From a bacterium (lineage in GTDB: Bacteria; Patescibacteriota; Minisyncoccia; UBA6257; 02-FULL-45-10c), in assembly GCA_021799965.1 (NCBI GenBank), contig JAJYZL010000031.1:1-6840 (forward strand): a stretch of DNA of 6,840 bases, given 5' to 3'. Position 1 is the stretch's first letter. Each line of letters begins with the position of its first letter. The position numbers and the translations under genes were made by a program. Below, piece after piece: positions 1 through 5,702 of the stretch. Under the pieces are notes generated by a model. The model had not been told where the DNA came from, did not search any database, and worked only from the letters and a program-made list of their open reading frames with translations.

Positions 1-378
1 GGCAACAACCTGAGAAGCTCCAGTGCCGGTACCACCGCCAAGACCTGCCGTGATAAAAACGAGATCGGCTCCCTTAATCGCTTCTATAATTTCAGCCTTA
101 GTTTCTTCTGCGGCTTGTCTTCCAAGTTCCGGATTCATTCCCGCCCCAAGACCGCGCGTTAAATTTTTGCCTATATGTATCTTATTTTTAACATCACAGT
201 AATCCAAATCTTGTGCATCTGTATTTATGGCTATAAACTCAACGCCTCTTTCAAAATATTTGCTCATTCTATGCACTGCATTTCCGCCTCCACCGCCCAC
301 TCCAATAACTTTAATACTGGCCTGTCCATGGGCAATCGGTCTGTCATCGCCTATTTTCTTTTTATTGTCGTTGGTCAT
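1..378 (-). CDS. ftsZ: Cell division protein FtsZ, N-terminal part (runs off the left edge)
   Basis: FtsZ is the tubulin-like GTPase that polymerises into the cytoplasmic Z ring and recruits the division machinery. The frame opens with ATG at 376-378 and stays open to base 1, giving 126 codons of a protein usually 350-400 residues long. What is visible is the front of the GTP-binding domain: the glycine-rich loop GVGGGGGNAV (about residues 26-35), INTDAQDL (51-58), RGLGAGMNP (75-83) and the tubulin signature GLGGGTGTGAS (112-122). The T7 catalytic loop and the C-terminal tail lie outside the window. An N-terminal extension of about 20 residues before the first strand is normal. The start is 3 bases past the ftsA stop, so the two are almost certainly cotranscribed and perhaps translationally coupled. 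No Shine-Dalgarno sequence is visible upstream. Identity is certain; only the 3' part is missing. Confidence 0.97.
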   Translation of the reverse strand, partial: MTNDNKKKIGDDRPIAHGQASIKVIGVGGGGGNAVHRMSKYFERGVEFIAINTDAQDLDYCDVKNKIHIGKNLTRGLGAGMNPELGRQAAEETKAEIIEAIKGADLVFITAGLGGGTGTGASQVVA

Positions 379-381
379 GAA

Positions 382-1605
382 TTATGGTTTTAAGGCGTTT
401 ATTATTTTACCAAACCAACCCTTCAAACTATCACCTCTTACAGACATTTTTTCACTACCCCAAAGCATAAGACCCATTGCACAAGACAGCTCTGGATCCT
501 CTACCTGTAAATTTATTTCACCATTTGCTATATCCAATGAAGTTGTTTCCGAAATTCCGATCTGAGCCGGAAGTTTAAGCTCTTGCTTCGCCAGATCAAC
601 TATATTGACCATCTTTGATCCGCCGCCAACTATCACCACGCCTGCAGGTAATTGTCCGGATTTACCTATACTTTTAAGTTCGTTATTGATAAATTCAAAT
701 ATTTCAGCCAATCTTGTTTCAATAATTTCAGCGACTTTCTTTTTTGTGGTTGTATTCTTTGCGTTCGGATCTATTTTTCTCAAATCTATAACCTCTCTTC
801 CGGAAACTTCTTTAGCCAAAGCCGTACCGAAGGAAAGCTTTATGGCCTCAGCCGCAGTTACGGAAGTCTTTAACACAATTGCCAAGTCGTTAGTAATATT
901 TCCCGAACCGATGGGCAAAACAGCCGCGTGAAGAAGTTTATTTTCCTCATAAACACATATGCCGGTCGTGCTAAAACCTATATCCACTAAAGCAACCCCT
1001 AAATCTTTCTGGTTTTTTGAAAGAACCGAACGGCCGCTGGCCAAAGGGCTGAAGATTAAACCGCTCACGATTCCACCGGCCATCTCAACGCATTTTGTAA
1101 TATTTTTGACGGCCGGATCAAATGCGTCAATGATAAGACTGTTCACCTCCAGCCTATTACCCGTCATTCCCATAGGATCCCTTATATCACCGATACCATC
1201 TACGACAAACTCTTTGGTAATAGCATGGAGAACGGTTCTATTGGCCGCTAATTTTACCGACTGCGAAGCCTGCAGGGCTCTATCAATATCATCCTTATGA
1301 ATTTCCTGATCGGCGCGAGAAACCGCAACTATACCACGAGAAAATTGAGTATGAATATCGGGACTTTCTATATTTACATAAATATTTTTTAAAGCATTTC
1401 TGGAAAAATTTTTTATTTCTCCAAAAACCTGAGATAGGCTTTTTGTGAGCTCCGAAAAATCATCAATTGTACCTTTTCGGATTCCGACCGAAGGCGCCTT
1501 AAACACCCTTAAAACAGAAATTCGGCCGTCTTCATTTACTTGGCCGACTATCACTTTTATATTGCTAGCTCCGATATCTAAACCGGTAATAAAGTTATCA
1601 GACAT
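382..1605 (-). CDS. ftsA: Cell division protein FtsA
   Basis: FtsA is the actin-like ATPase that tethers FtsZ filaments to the inner face of the membrane and recruits later division proteins. At 407 residues it is full length. Visible parts are phosphate-1 loop LDIGASNIKV (residues 9-18), the FtsA-specific 1C subdomain at about 83-163, phosphate-2 loop VDIGFSTTGI (207-216), the segment ITNDLA...AAEAIK (237-256), adenosine-binding GVVIVGGGS (322-330), and an amphipathic C-terminal membrane-targeting helix LKGWFGKIINALKP (394-407). All key regions are intact. ATG at 1605 is preceded by a T-rich stretch without a ribosome-binding site; the purine-rich AGGCGG on the minus strand lies about 19 bases upstream, too far to act normally. 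ftsZ follows after 3 bases, the classic ftsA-ftsZ pair. The gene upstream is ybeY, not ftsQ, so the usual murein/division cluster is not directly behind it. Confidence 0.97.
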   Translation of the reverse strand: MSDNFITGLDIGASNIKVIVGQVNEDGRISVLRVFKAPSVGIRKGTIDDFSELTKSLSQVFGEIKNFSRNALKNIYVNIESPDIHTQFSRGIVAVSRADQEIHKDDIDRALQASQSVKLAANRTVLHAITKEFVVDGIGDIRDPMGMTGNRLEVNSLIIDAFDPAVKNITKCVEMAGGIVSGLIFSPLASGRSVLSKNQKDLGVALVDIGFSTTGICVYEENKLLHAAVLPIGSGNITNDLAIVLKTSVTAAEAIKLSFGTALAKEVSGREVIDLRKIDPNAKNTTTKKKVAEIIETRLAEIFEFINNELKSIGKSGQLPAGVVIVGGGSKMVNIVDLAKQELKLPAQIGISETTSLDIANGEINLQVEDPELSCAMGLMLWGSEKMSVRGDSLKGWFGKIINALKP

Positions 1606-1656
1606 AAAAAAATAAAAAACTTAACCGCCTATACGCAATTACTTATCCGCTGATTT

Positions 1657-2070
1657 TTATAAACGCTCAATAAATTGTGAACGAGAAGTTCCGCCGAATT
1701 TCAAAAAAATCTTTTTCTCCAACTTCTCCATCTTTATTCTATCATTTTTCTTCTTATGATCATAGCCCGAAATGTGCAAAAGTCCGTGAAAAAGCATAAA
1801 CAAAATATCTTCATTGTTCTTATTGATATAAAATGGGTTCAGGTAAATTTCGCCGAGATATTTCTCTCTTAGATCTGGATATATGAATCCTCCCCTAGTT
1901 TCCTTGGCAACAAAAGAAAGGACATTTTTCTTCATCTGCCGGCTGCCCACCAAAAACACCTCAATGGTTCCATTCAAATGTAAAAAACTCGCCACTAAGC
2001 GAGCTTTTTTTAAAATAACATTTTTATATTTTTCGGCCTTCTTATCTATAACCCAAACTTTAATCGCCAT
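1657..2070 (-). CDS. ybeY: Endoribonuclease YbeY (rRNA maturation factor)
   Basis: YbeY is a small metal-dependent endoribonuclease involved in 16S rRNA 3'-end maturation and ribosome quality control. The diagnostic motif H-x3-H-x5-H is present as HGLLHISGYDH, with metal-ligand histidines at 95, 99 and 105. Before it come NVLSF (49-53) and GEIYLNP (73-79), which match the conserved VLSF and GDI-type strands of the family. The 137 residues are slightly short for the family (about 150-170), with little sequence after the histidine motif beyond a basic helix. The start is ATG at 2070. The gap from the yqeY stop is 10 bases and ftsA follows 51 bases downstream, so it is within the operon. A TATAAT-like hexamer sits only 2 bases before the ATG and is too close to drive this gene. 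Housekeeping ribosome biogenesis fits its neighbours rpsU and hisS. Confidence 0.95.
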   Translation of the reverse strand: MAIKVWVIDKKAEKYKNVILKKARLVASFLHLNGTIEVFLVGSRQMKKNVLSFVAKETRGGFIYPDLREKYLGEIYLNPFYINKNNEDILFMLFHGLLHISGYDHKKKNDRIKMEKLEKKIFLKFGGTSRSQFIERL

Positions 2071-2080
2071 AAATTATACT

Positions 2081-2524
2081 CTATCCAAGTTTTTCCTTGA
2101 TTATCTCGCTTACCAGCTTAGCATCAGCCTTTCCATTAAGCTCTTTCATAACATCCTTCATTACCAGACCAAATTTACTTTTGTCTGATATGGTGGCCAA
2201 AATTCGCACAACTTCCTTTTCCGTGTCTTCCTTGCTCATTTGTTTTGGCAAATATTCCTCAATAATCACCAACTCTTTCTTTTCCCCATCAGCTAATTCC
2301 GGGCGTCCGCCATTCTCGAAAGCTACAATTGATTCTTTTCTTTTTTTGGCTTCTTTGGTAAAAATTTGCAAAATTTCCTCATCTGTTAATTTGGCATCTT
2401 TTCCCTTTTCTATTGCTTTATTTTTTAACGCAGAATTAACCATTCTTAAAACGCCCAAACGAAAATGATCGCCCGATTTTAAAGCTGACTTAAGATCGTC
2501 GTTTATTTTTTGGAGCAAATCCAT
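2081..2524 (-). CDS. yqeY: YqeY / GatB-like family protein
   Basis: This is a YqeY-type protein, a small helical family related to the C-terminal tRNA-binding tail domain of the GatB subunit of Glu/Asp-tRNA amidotransferase. The 147 residues are the normal full length. Recognisable parts are the N-terminal segment with R22-L-G-V-L-R-M, the run of charged helices over 50-90, EYLPKQMS (90-97), and the hallmark C-terminal block FGLVMKDVMKELNGKAD followed by a KLVSEIIKEKL helix (118-146). Its biochemical role is not settled; tRNA-dependent amidotransferase activity by itself is not expected because the catalytic GatB core is absent. Linkage to rpsU is a long-known conserved pairing. It begins 34 bases after the rpsU stop, with an AT-only leader lacking a Shine-Dalgarno sequence, and ends 10 bases before ybeY. 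Confidence 0.93.
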   Translation of the reverse strand: MDLLQKINDDLKSALKSGDHFRLGVLRMVNSALKNKAIEKGKDAKLTDEEILQIFTKEAKKRKESIVAFENGGRPELADGEKKELVIIEEYLPKQMSKEDTEKEVVRILATISDKSKFGLVMKDVMKELNGKADAKLVSEIIKEKLG

Positions 2525-2558
2525 ATAAAAATTAAAATTTTATCTATTACTAACAGAG

Positions 2559-2768
2559 TTAGACCATACCCATCTTCTTCATCCTTTCCCTTTCTTGCTT
2601 TTTAGTCTCTCTGTGAATAGCCGAAAGTTTTCGTTTAATACGAGAAACCGGCCTGCTGTGATGCTTCCTTTTTTTTGCTTCGCGCAAAACTCCGCTTCTT
2701 TGAACGCCTTTTGTGAAGCGATATAAAAGCGAACCTATTGATTCCCCGTCTTTTCTTTTTATTAACAT
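2559..2768 (-). CDS. rpsU: Small ribosomal subunit protein bS21
   Basis: bS21 is a small, very basic protein of the 30S platform, close to the 3' end of 16S rRNA and the anti-Shine-Dalgarno site, where it affects translation initiation. The 69 residues match normal length. The family pattern is clear: GESIGSLLYRFTKGVQRSGVL (with conserved ES, RF and SG) at about 8-28, then EAKKRKHHSRPVSRIKRK (30-47), where the RP equivalent of the usual KP is present, and a lysine/arginine-rich C-terminal tail. The start is the ATG at 2768, and no other candidate fits the conserved N-terminus. A promoter-like sequence lies directly upstream at 2778-2806, placing a predicted transcription start only a few bases from the ATG. 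yqeY follows after 34 bases. No Shine-Dalgarno sequence precedes it. Confidence 0.96.
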   Translation of the reverse strand: MLIKRKDGESIGSLLYRFTKGVQRSGVLREAKKRKHHSRPVSRIKRKLSAIHRETKKQERERMKKMGMV

Positions 2769-2777
2769 AGTTTATAG

Positions 2778-2806
2778 ATTATTACAGATTTTTTATTATT
2801 TGTCGA
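2778..2806 (-). promoter_or_regulatory. Candidate sigma-70 promoter for rpsU
   Basis: Read on the minus strand there is a -35 box TCGACA (2806-2801; 5 of 6 to TTGACA), a 17-base spacer, and a -10 box AATAAT (2783-2778; 5 of 6 to TATAAT) preceded by TGT, which makes an extended -10. Box quality and spacing are as in strong primary-sigma promoters. The predicted start is near 2770-2772, only 2-4 bases before the rpsU ATG, so the transcript would be leaderless or nearly so. This would give rpsU-yqeY-ybeY-ftsA-ftsZ an internal promoter inside the longer operon. The AT-rich background makes chance matches easier, but two 5/6 boxes at exactly 17 bases in a 42-base gap is a good sign. Confidence 0.5.
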
Positions 2807-2810
2807 GAGC

Positions 2811-3182
2811 TTAAAATTGATTCTTATTTAATTTTTCGTGAATTTTTTCCAATTCACCCTGACCATCCCACCCGCCCAGTAAATGAAGGTGCAGGTGGTC
2901 TATTACCTGCCCACCTTCTTTTCCGACATTAAAAATAAGTTTGTAGCCCTTTAATTTATTTTTTTGAGCCGCACTCTTAGCAGCATAAATAAGTCTAGCC
3001 AAAATGTCGGTGTGATTGCTCTTTAAATGCGCAATAGACTGAATGTGTTCTTTAGGTATGACCAAATAATGTACTGGCGCCGACGGTTTAATATCCTTAA
3101 TGATCATTAAATCACTATCTTCAAAGAAAATATCGGCCGCGATTTCTTTATTGGCTATTTTGCAAAAGATGCAATCATTCAT
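2811..3182 (-). CDS. HIT-family (histidine triad) nucleotide hydrolase, HinT-like
   Basis: Histidine triad proteins of the Hint branch hydrolyse or transfer nucleotide phosphoramidates, including aminoacyl-AMP adducts, in the cytoplasm. The 123 residues are normal length. The N-terminal DCIFCKI (3-9) with a CxxC pair and the downstream IPKEHI (42-47) are typical. The catalytic triad sequence is HLHLHLL, with histidines 96, 98 and 100; by family knowledge the middle one, H98, is the nucleophile. The following GGW is the usual C-terminal loop position. It begins 6 bases after the hisS stop; AAGAGA at the end of hisS could act as a weak ribosome-binding site. Adjacency to hisS is suggestive because Hint proteins can clear adenylates made by aminoacyl-tRNA synthetases, but that link is inference. 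Substrate within the family cannot be read from sequence. Confidence 0.94.
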   Translation of the reverse strand: MNDCIFCKIANKEIAADIFFEDSDLMIIKDIKPSAPVHYLVIPKEHIQSIAHLKSNHTDILARLIYAAKSAAQKNKLKGYKLIFNVGKEGGQVIDHLHLHLLGGWDGQGELEKIHEKLNKNQF

Positions 3183-3188
3183 ATTCGC

Positions 3189-4484
3189 TTAAATTCTCTT
3201 TTTAATTTCGGCCACAACTTTTTTTAGAAGAACCGTTTCCTGCACCCCGGTCTTCATATCCCTGATAATAATAGATTCTTTAAAAACTTCTTTCTGACCC
3301 AATATCAAGGCTAGCGAAGCGCCCGCTTTATCGGCGGATCCAAGTTGAGCGCCCAGAGAATTTTTGCCCATTGATTCGGAAATATTTATTCCCGCTTCAA
3401 TGAATTCTTCCATAAGCTCCAGTCCTTTTTTCTTGGCCTCTATTCCTATAACTATTAAAAAGACTTTATTTTTTTGTTTAACCGGAATATTTATCTTGTT
3501 GCTTTTAATAACATCAACGATCCTATCCATACCAAGACCGGCGCCGACAGCCGACGTGCTTTTTAGTCCCAATGATTCAAAAAGAAAATCATAACGCCCC
3601 CCACCACCCAAGGCCGGACCGGTAATTTTCTCTCCAGACTGAGAAGTCTCTTCCATAAATATTTCAAAAACAGTACGGCTATAATAATCCAAACCGCGCA
3701 CAATAAATGGATCAACCTGATAAGGCAGCTTAAGCTCTTCGGCATATTCCAAAACCCCCTTAAAATGTTTGCGGCAAACGGAGCAAAGATCGTCTATGAT
3801 ATTCGGTGCACCCTTCTTGGCTTGCTCGCATTTGTCTTCTTTGCAATCCAAAAGCCTCAAAGGATTTTGGGTCATTCTTCTATTGCAATCCTTGCAAATA
3901 TCCTTCTTCTTATTTTTGTAATAGCTTAAAAGATGTTTTTTATAGATTGGTCGACAAACCTTGCAGCCAATGCTGTTAATATGAATTGTCAGATTTTTTA
4001 ATTTAACGCTTTCCAGCAGTCGCAAAGCAGCCAACATTACTTGAACGTCATAAATCGGATCATTTTCTCCGCCGATAACTTCAAAACCAACTTGATGAAA
4101 TTGTCTATACCTGCCGGCCTGAGGATTCTCGTATCTAAAGAAGGGGCCTTCGTAATAAACTTTTAATGGCTGGCTCAAATGTGACAGACCATGCTGCGCG
4201 TAAGCTCTGGCTACGGCAGAAGTGCCCTCCGGCCTCAAAACCAACTTATCGCCGCCCTTTGTGGTTAAAACAAACATCTGCTTCTCAACTATATCTGTTG
4301 CCTCTCCTACGCCTCTTTTAAAAAGATCCAAGTTCTCCAAAATGGGCGTGTCTATTCTAGAAAAAGAATAAATTTCGGCTACTTCCCGTATTTCTTTCCT
4401 AATTTTTTCCCAAATAAATTGATCTTGCGGAAGAATATCGTGCGTACCCTTTACAGCCTGGAGATCAAAATTTTTCTTTGGCAT
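3189..4484 (-). CDS. hisS: Histidyl-tRNA synthetase (HisRS)
   Basis: This class II synthetase attaches histidine to tRNA-His. The 431 residues are complete. Motif 1 lies around 41-61; the TxAxGT-like loop RPEGTSAVAR is at 84-93; motif 2 is YEGPFFRYENPQAGRYRQFHQ in 111-131 with its arginine at 117; the histidine-specific motifs are VRGLDYYSRTVFE (262-274, R263) and ALGGGGRYD (291-299); motif 3 is AVGAGLGMDRI (312-322). The anticodon-binding domain occupies about 337-431. The insertion domain at 170-240 carries eight cysteines in four pairs (174/177, 197/200, 214/219, 234/237), as in the zinc-type HisRS of clostridia and others, not the cysteine-poor E. coli form. The start is ATG at 4484, in an AT-only gap of 24 bases after lepB with no Shine-Dalgarno sequence. 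The single-chain bacterial type is present, so it is not a HisZ paralogue: the RGLDYY and motif 2 residues are intact. Confidence 0.97.
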   Translation of the reverse strand: MPKKNFDLQAVKGTHDILPQDQFIWEKIRKEIREVAEIYSFSRIDTPILENLDLFKRGVGEATDIVEKQMFVLTTKGGDKLVLRPEGTSAVARAYAQHGLSHLSQPLKVYYEGPFFRYENPQAGRYRQFHQVGFEVIGGENDPIYDVQVMLAALRLLESVKLKNLTIHINSIGCKVCRPIYKKHLLSYYKNKKKDICKDCNRRMTQNPLRLLDCKEDKCEQAKKGAPNIIDDLCSVCRKHFKGVLEYAEELKLPYQVDPFIVRGLDYYSRTVFEIFMEETSQSGEKITGPALGGGGRYDFLFESLGLKSTSAVGAGLGMDRIVDVIKSNKINIPVKQKNKVFLIVIGIEAKKKGLELMEEFIEAGINISESMGKNSLGAQLGSADKAGASLALILGQKEVFKESIIIRDMKTGVQETVLLKKVVAEIKKRI

Positions 4485-4508
4485 AATTTTTAATTATTAT
4501 TTTTAATT

Positions 4509-5060
4509 TTAATTACTCGGCGCATAATTATATGCTTTTATAGATCCCAATGGAAAAAGACGCAGCCTGACTATGCCCACTATATTAGCTTTAGGAAGCG
4601 GCCCCCAGCTTCTAGAATCGTAACTAAAACTGCGGTTATCGCCCATAACAAAATAATCATTTTTGTCTAAAGTTACATCCATATTACCCATCGTTTTAAG
4701 ATTTTTATCCAAATAAGATTCGTCCGGAACAAAGCCGGTAGGGTGTTCGGCATTGTAAATTTTAATATCTCCGTTATTAATAACGATGCGCTCACCAGGC
4801 AAGGCAATAATTCTCTTTATATAAAAAATGGAAGGGTCGTTTGGATATTTAAAAACAATAACTTCATCACGTTCTGGGGCGCGAAGATGATAAGTAAGCT
4901 CATCAATGAGCAGATAGTTTCCGGTCTCAAAATTAGGCTCCATGCTTGCGCCGCTCACTAAAAACGGCTGCATTAAAAAGGTCCTTATAGCAAAAACCGT
5001 AACAACAGCGATCAATATCACTTCCGCCACTTCCCAAAAAGCCAATAGAAAAAGTTTCAT
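4509..5060 (-). CDS. lepB: Signal peptidase I
   Basis: Signal peptidase I cleaves signal peptides from secreted preproteins at the outer face of the cytoplasmic membrane. The 183 residues fit the short single-anchor form: a transmembrane helix at about 10-28, then Box B SGASMEP with nucleophile Ser39, Box C (about 63-71, ERDEVIVFK), Box D YIKRIIALPGE with general-base Lys82, and Box E GDNRSFSYDSRSWGPL (140-155) with Asp148 and Arg150. The catalytic dyad is intact, so it should be active. It ends without a second membrane helix. The ATG at 5060 is the only start that keeps the N-terminal anchor. AAAAAAGG directly abuts the ATG, too close for a normal Shine-Dalgarno interaction. It is the first gene of the minus-strand run and faces pth across a 129-base divergent region. 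Confidence 0.96.
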   Translation of the reverse strand: MKLFLLAFWEVAEVILIAVVTVFAIRTFLMQPFLVSGASMEPNFETGNYLLIDELTYHLRAPERDEVIVFKYPNDPSIFYIKRIIALPGERIVINNGDIKIYNAEHPTGFVPDESYLDKNLKTMGNMDVTLDKNDYFVMGDNRSFSYDSRSWGPLPKANIVGIVRLRLFPLGSIKAYNYAPSN

Positions 5061-5084
5061 CCTTTTTTAAGCGTTAATAGCTAT

Positions 5085-5113
5085 ATTTTACTAAGCAATT
5101 ACCAATAATGCAA
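5085..5113 (-). promoter_or_regulatory. Candidate promoter for lepB and the downstream operon
   Basis: On the minus strand a TTGCAT box (5113-5108) is followed after exactly 17 bases by TAAAAT (5090-5085; 5 of 6 to TATAAT). The -35 match is poor (3 of 6) and the region is AT-rich, so this is only the best candidate I found. The predicted start near 5078 would leave about 18 bases of leader before the lepB ATG. Some promoter is expected here because the neighbouring gene is divergent. Confidence 0.3.
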
Positions 5114-5156
5114 ATAGCCTTTATTCGGCGTTTTTACGCTTTTATGTTTGGGACTT

Positions 5157-5183
5157 TTGAATTTTTACTTTTGATTCTATACT
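5157..5183 (+). promoter_or_regulatory. Candidate promoter for pth
   Basis: TATACT at 5178-5183 matches 5 of 6 bases of the -10 consensus. Upstream, TTGAAT at 5157-5162 (4 of 6) lies at a short 15-base spacing, or TTTTGA at 5155-5160 (3 of 6) at 17 bases. The -10 box ends 6 bases before the pth ATG, so the predicted start would fall at or just next to the A of the ATG, giving a leaderless message. No Shine-Dalgarno sequence is present, which agrees with this. The -35 support is weak. Confidence 0.35.
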
Positions 5184-5189
5184 TAATAT

Positions 5190-5666
5190 ATGAATTTTAA
5201 AGCCGTTCTCGGACTGGGAAATCCTGATAAAAAATATAAAAATACGTATCATAATATCGGGCATATGATGATCGATTTTTTAACCGATAAAGACATTTTT
5301 TCCGCAGATACCCTCATTGTTAAAAACGACGGGTTTATGAATGAATCCGGAAATTCAGCGGTTTCCTTAATAAAAAAAACGGGCGCCAAGCCGGAAGAAT
5401 TACTTGTCGTACATGACGATTCGGATATAAGTCTTGGACAATTTAAATTATCTCAAGATCGTGGCGCCGGGGGTCACAAGGGCGTGGAGGATATAATGAA
5501 TAAAATTGGTTCTAAAAATTTCTGGCGATTAAGAATAGGTATTCGACCGGCAGAAGAAACCGGAAAAGCCGAAGAGTTCGTACTTAAAAAAATTAAAAAA
5601 GAACAATTACAGGTTTTTGAAAAAGTTTTCGAAGAAGCCGTAATAGCACTCTCCGACCTTCATTAA
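5190..5666 (+). CDS. pth: Peptidyl-tRNA hydrolase, shortened and divergent
   Basis: Pth releases peptides from peptidyl-tRNAs that drop off the ribosome, recycling tRNA. The family signature is clear: GLGNPDKKYKNTYHNIG (8-24) with Asn11 and catalytic His21, FMNESG (49-54) with Asn51, VVHDDSDISLG (73-83) with the catalytic-dyad Asp at 76, GAGGHKG (92-98), and FWRLRIGIRP (111-120). At 158 residues it is about 30 shorter than E. coli Pth (194). About 18 residues are missing between His21 and Asn51, and the usual C-terminal tail is absent. Two changes stand out: the common KPxTYMN reads KNDGFMN, and the Asn after the conserved GGH is Lys97. The core dyad is kept, so activity is likely but not assured. 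It is the only plus-strand gene, lies opposite lepB, and ends at a hairpin terminator. Confidence 0.9.
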   Translation: MNFKAVLGLGNPDKKYKNTYHNIGHMMIDFLTDKDIFSADTLIVKNDGFMNESGNSAVSLIKKTGAKPEELLVVHDDSDISLGQFKLSQDRGAGGHKGVEDIMNKIGSKNFWRLRIGIRPAEETGKAEEFVLKKIKKEQLQVFEKVFEEAVIALSDLH

Positions 5667-5670
5667 TAGC

Positions 5671-5699
5671 AAAAACGACGGATATAATCCGCCGTTTTT
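5671..5699. terminator. Bidirectional intrinsic terminator between convergent genes
   Basis: AAAAACG (5671-5677) pairs with CGTTTTT (5693-5699), and CGGAT (5679-5683) pairs with ATCCG (5687-5691), separated by one A/C mismatch and closed by a 3-base ATA loop. The hairpin ends in a run of five T on both strands, so it can stop transcription of pth (stop codon 5 bases before it) and of the convergent gene ending at 5703. It fills nearly the whole 36-base gap. Confidence 0.85.
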
Positions 5700-5702
5700 A
5701 AT

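Noticed and set aside
605..931. A 108-codon plus-strand open frame inside ftsA, and similar plus-strand frames elsewhere (for example 959-1300 and 2097-2468)
   Set aside because: They lie wholly opposite well-identified genes, resemble no family I know, and have the composition expected of antisense shadows.
1606..1656. T-rich run (minus strand) before ftsA as a terminator or as a promoter
   Set aside because: No stem of useful length precedes the T run, and the best box pair (TTGCGT with TATTTT at 18 bases) is too weak to call.
2071..2083. A perfect TATAAT on the minus strand just before ybeY
   Set aside because: It lies 2 bases from the ATG, so transcription would begin inside the coding sequence, and no -35-like box is found at 16-18 bases upstream. 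It is probably chance in AT-rich sequence.
3563..3745. A 60-codon minus-strand frame inside hisS
   Set aside because: It overlaps intact hisS codons for the catalytic histidine motifs in another frame and has no recognisable content.
5128..5139. Small inverted repeat GCGT-TTTT-ACGC in the lepB/pth gap as an operator
   Set aside because: The stem is only 4 bases and occurs once; no second copy or longer dyad supports a regulator site.
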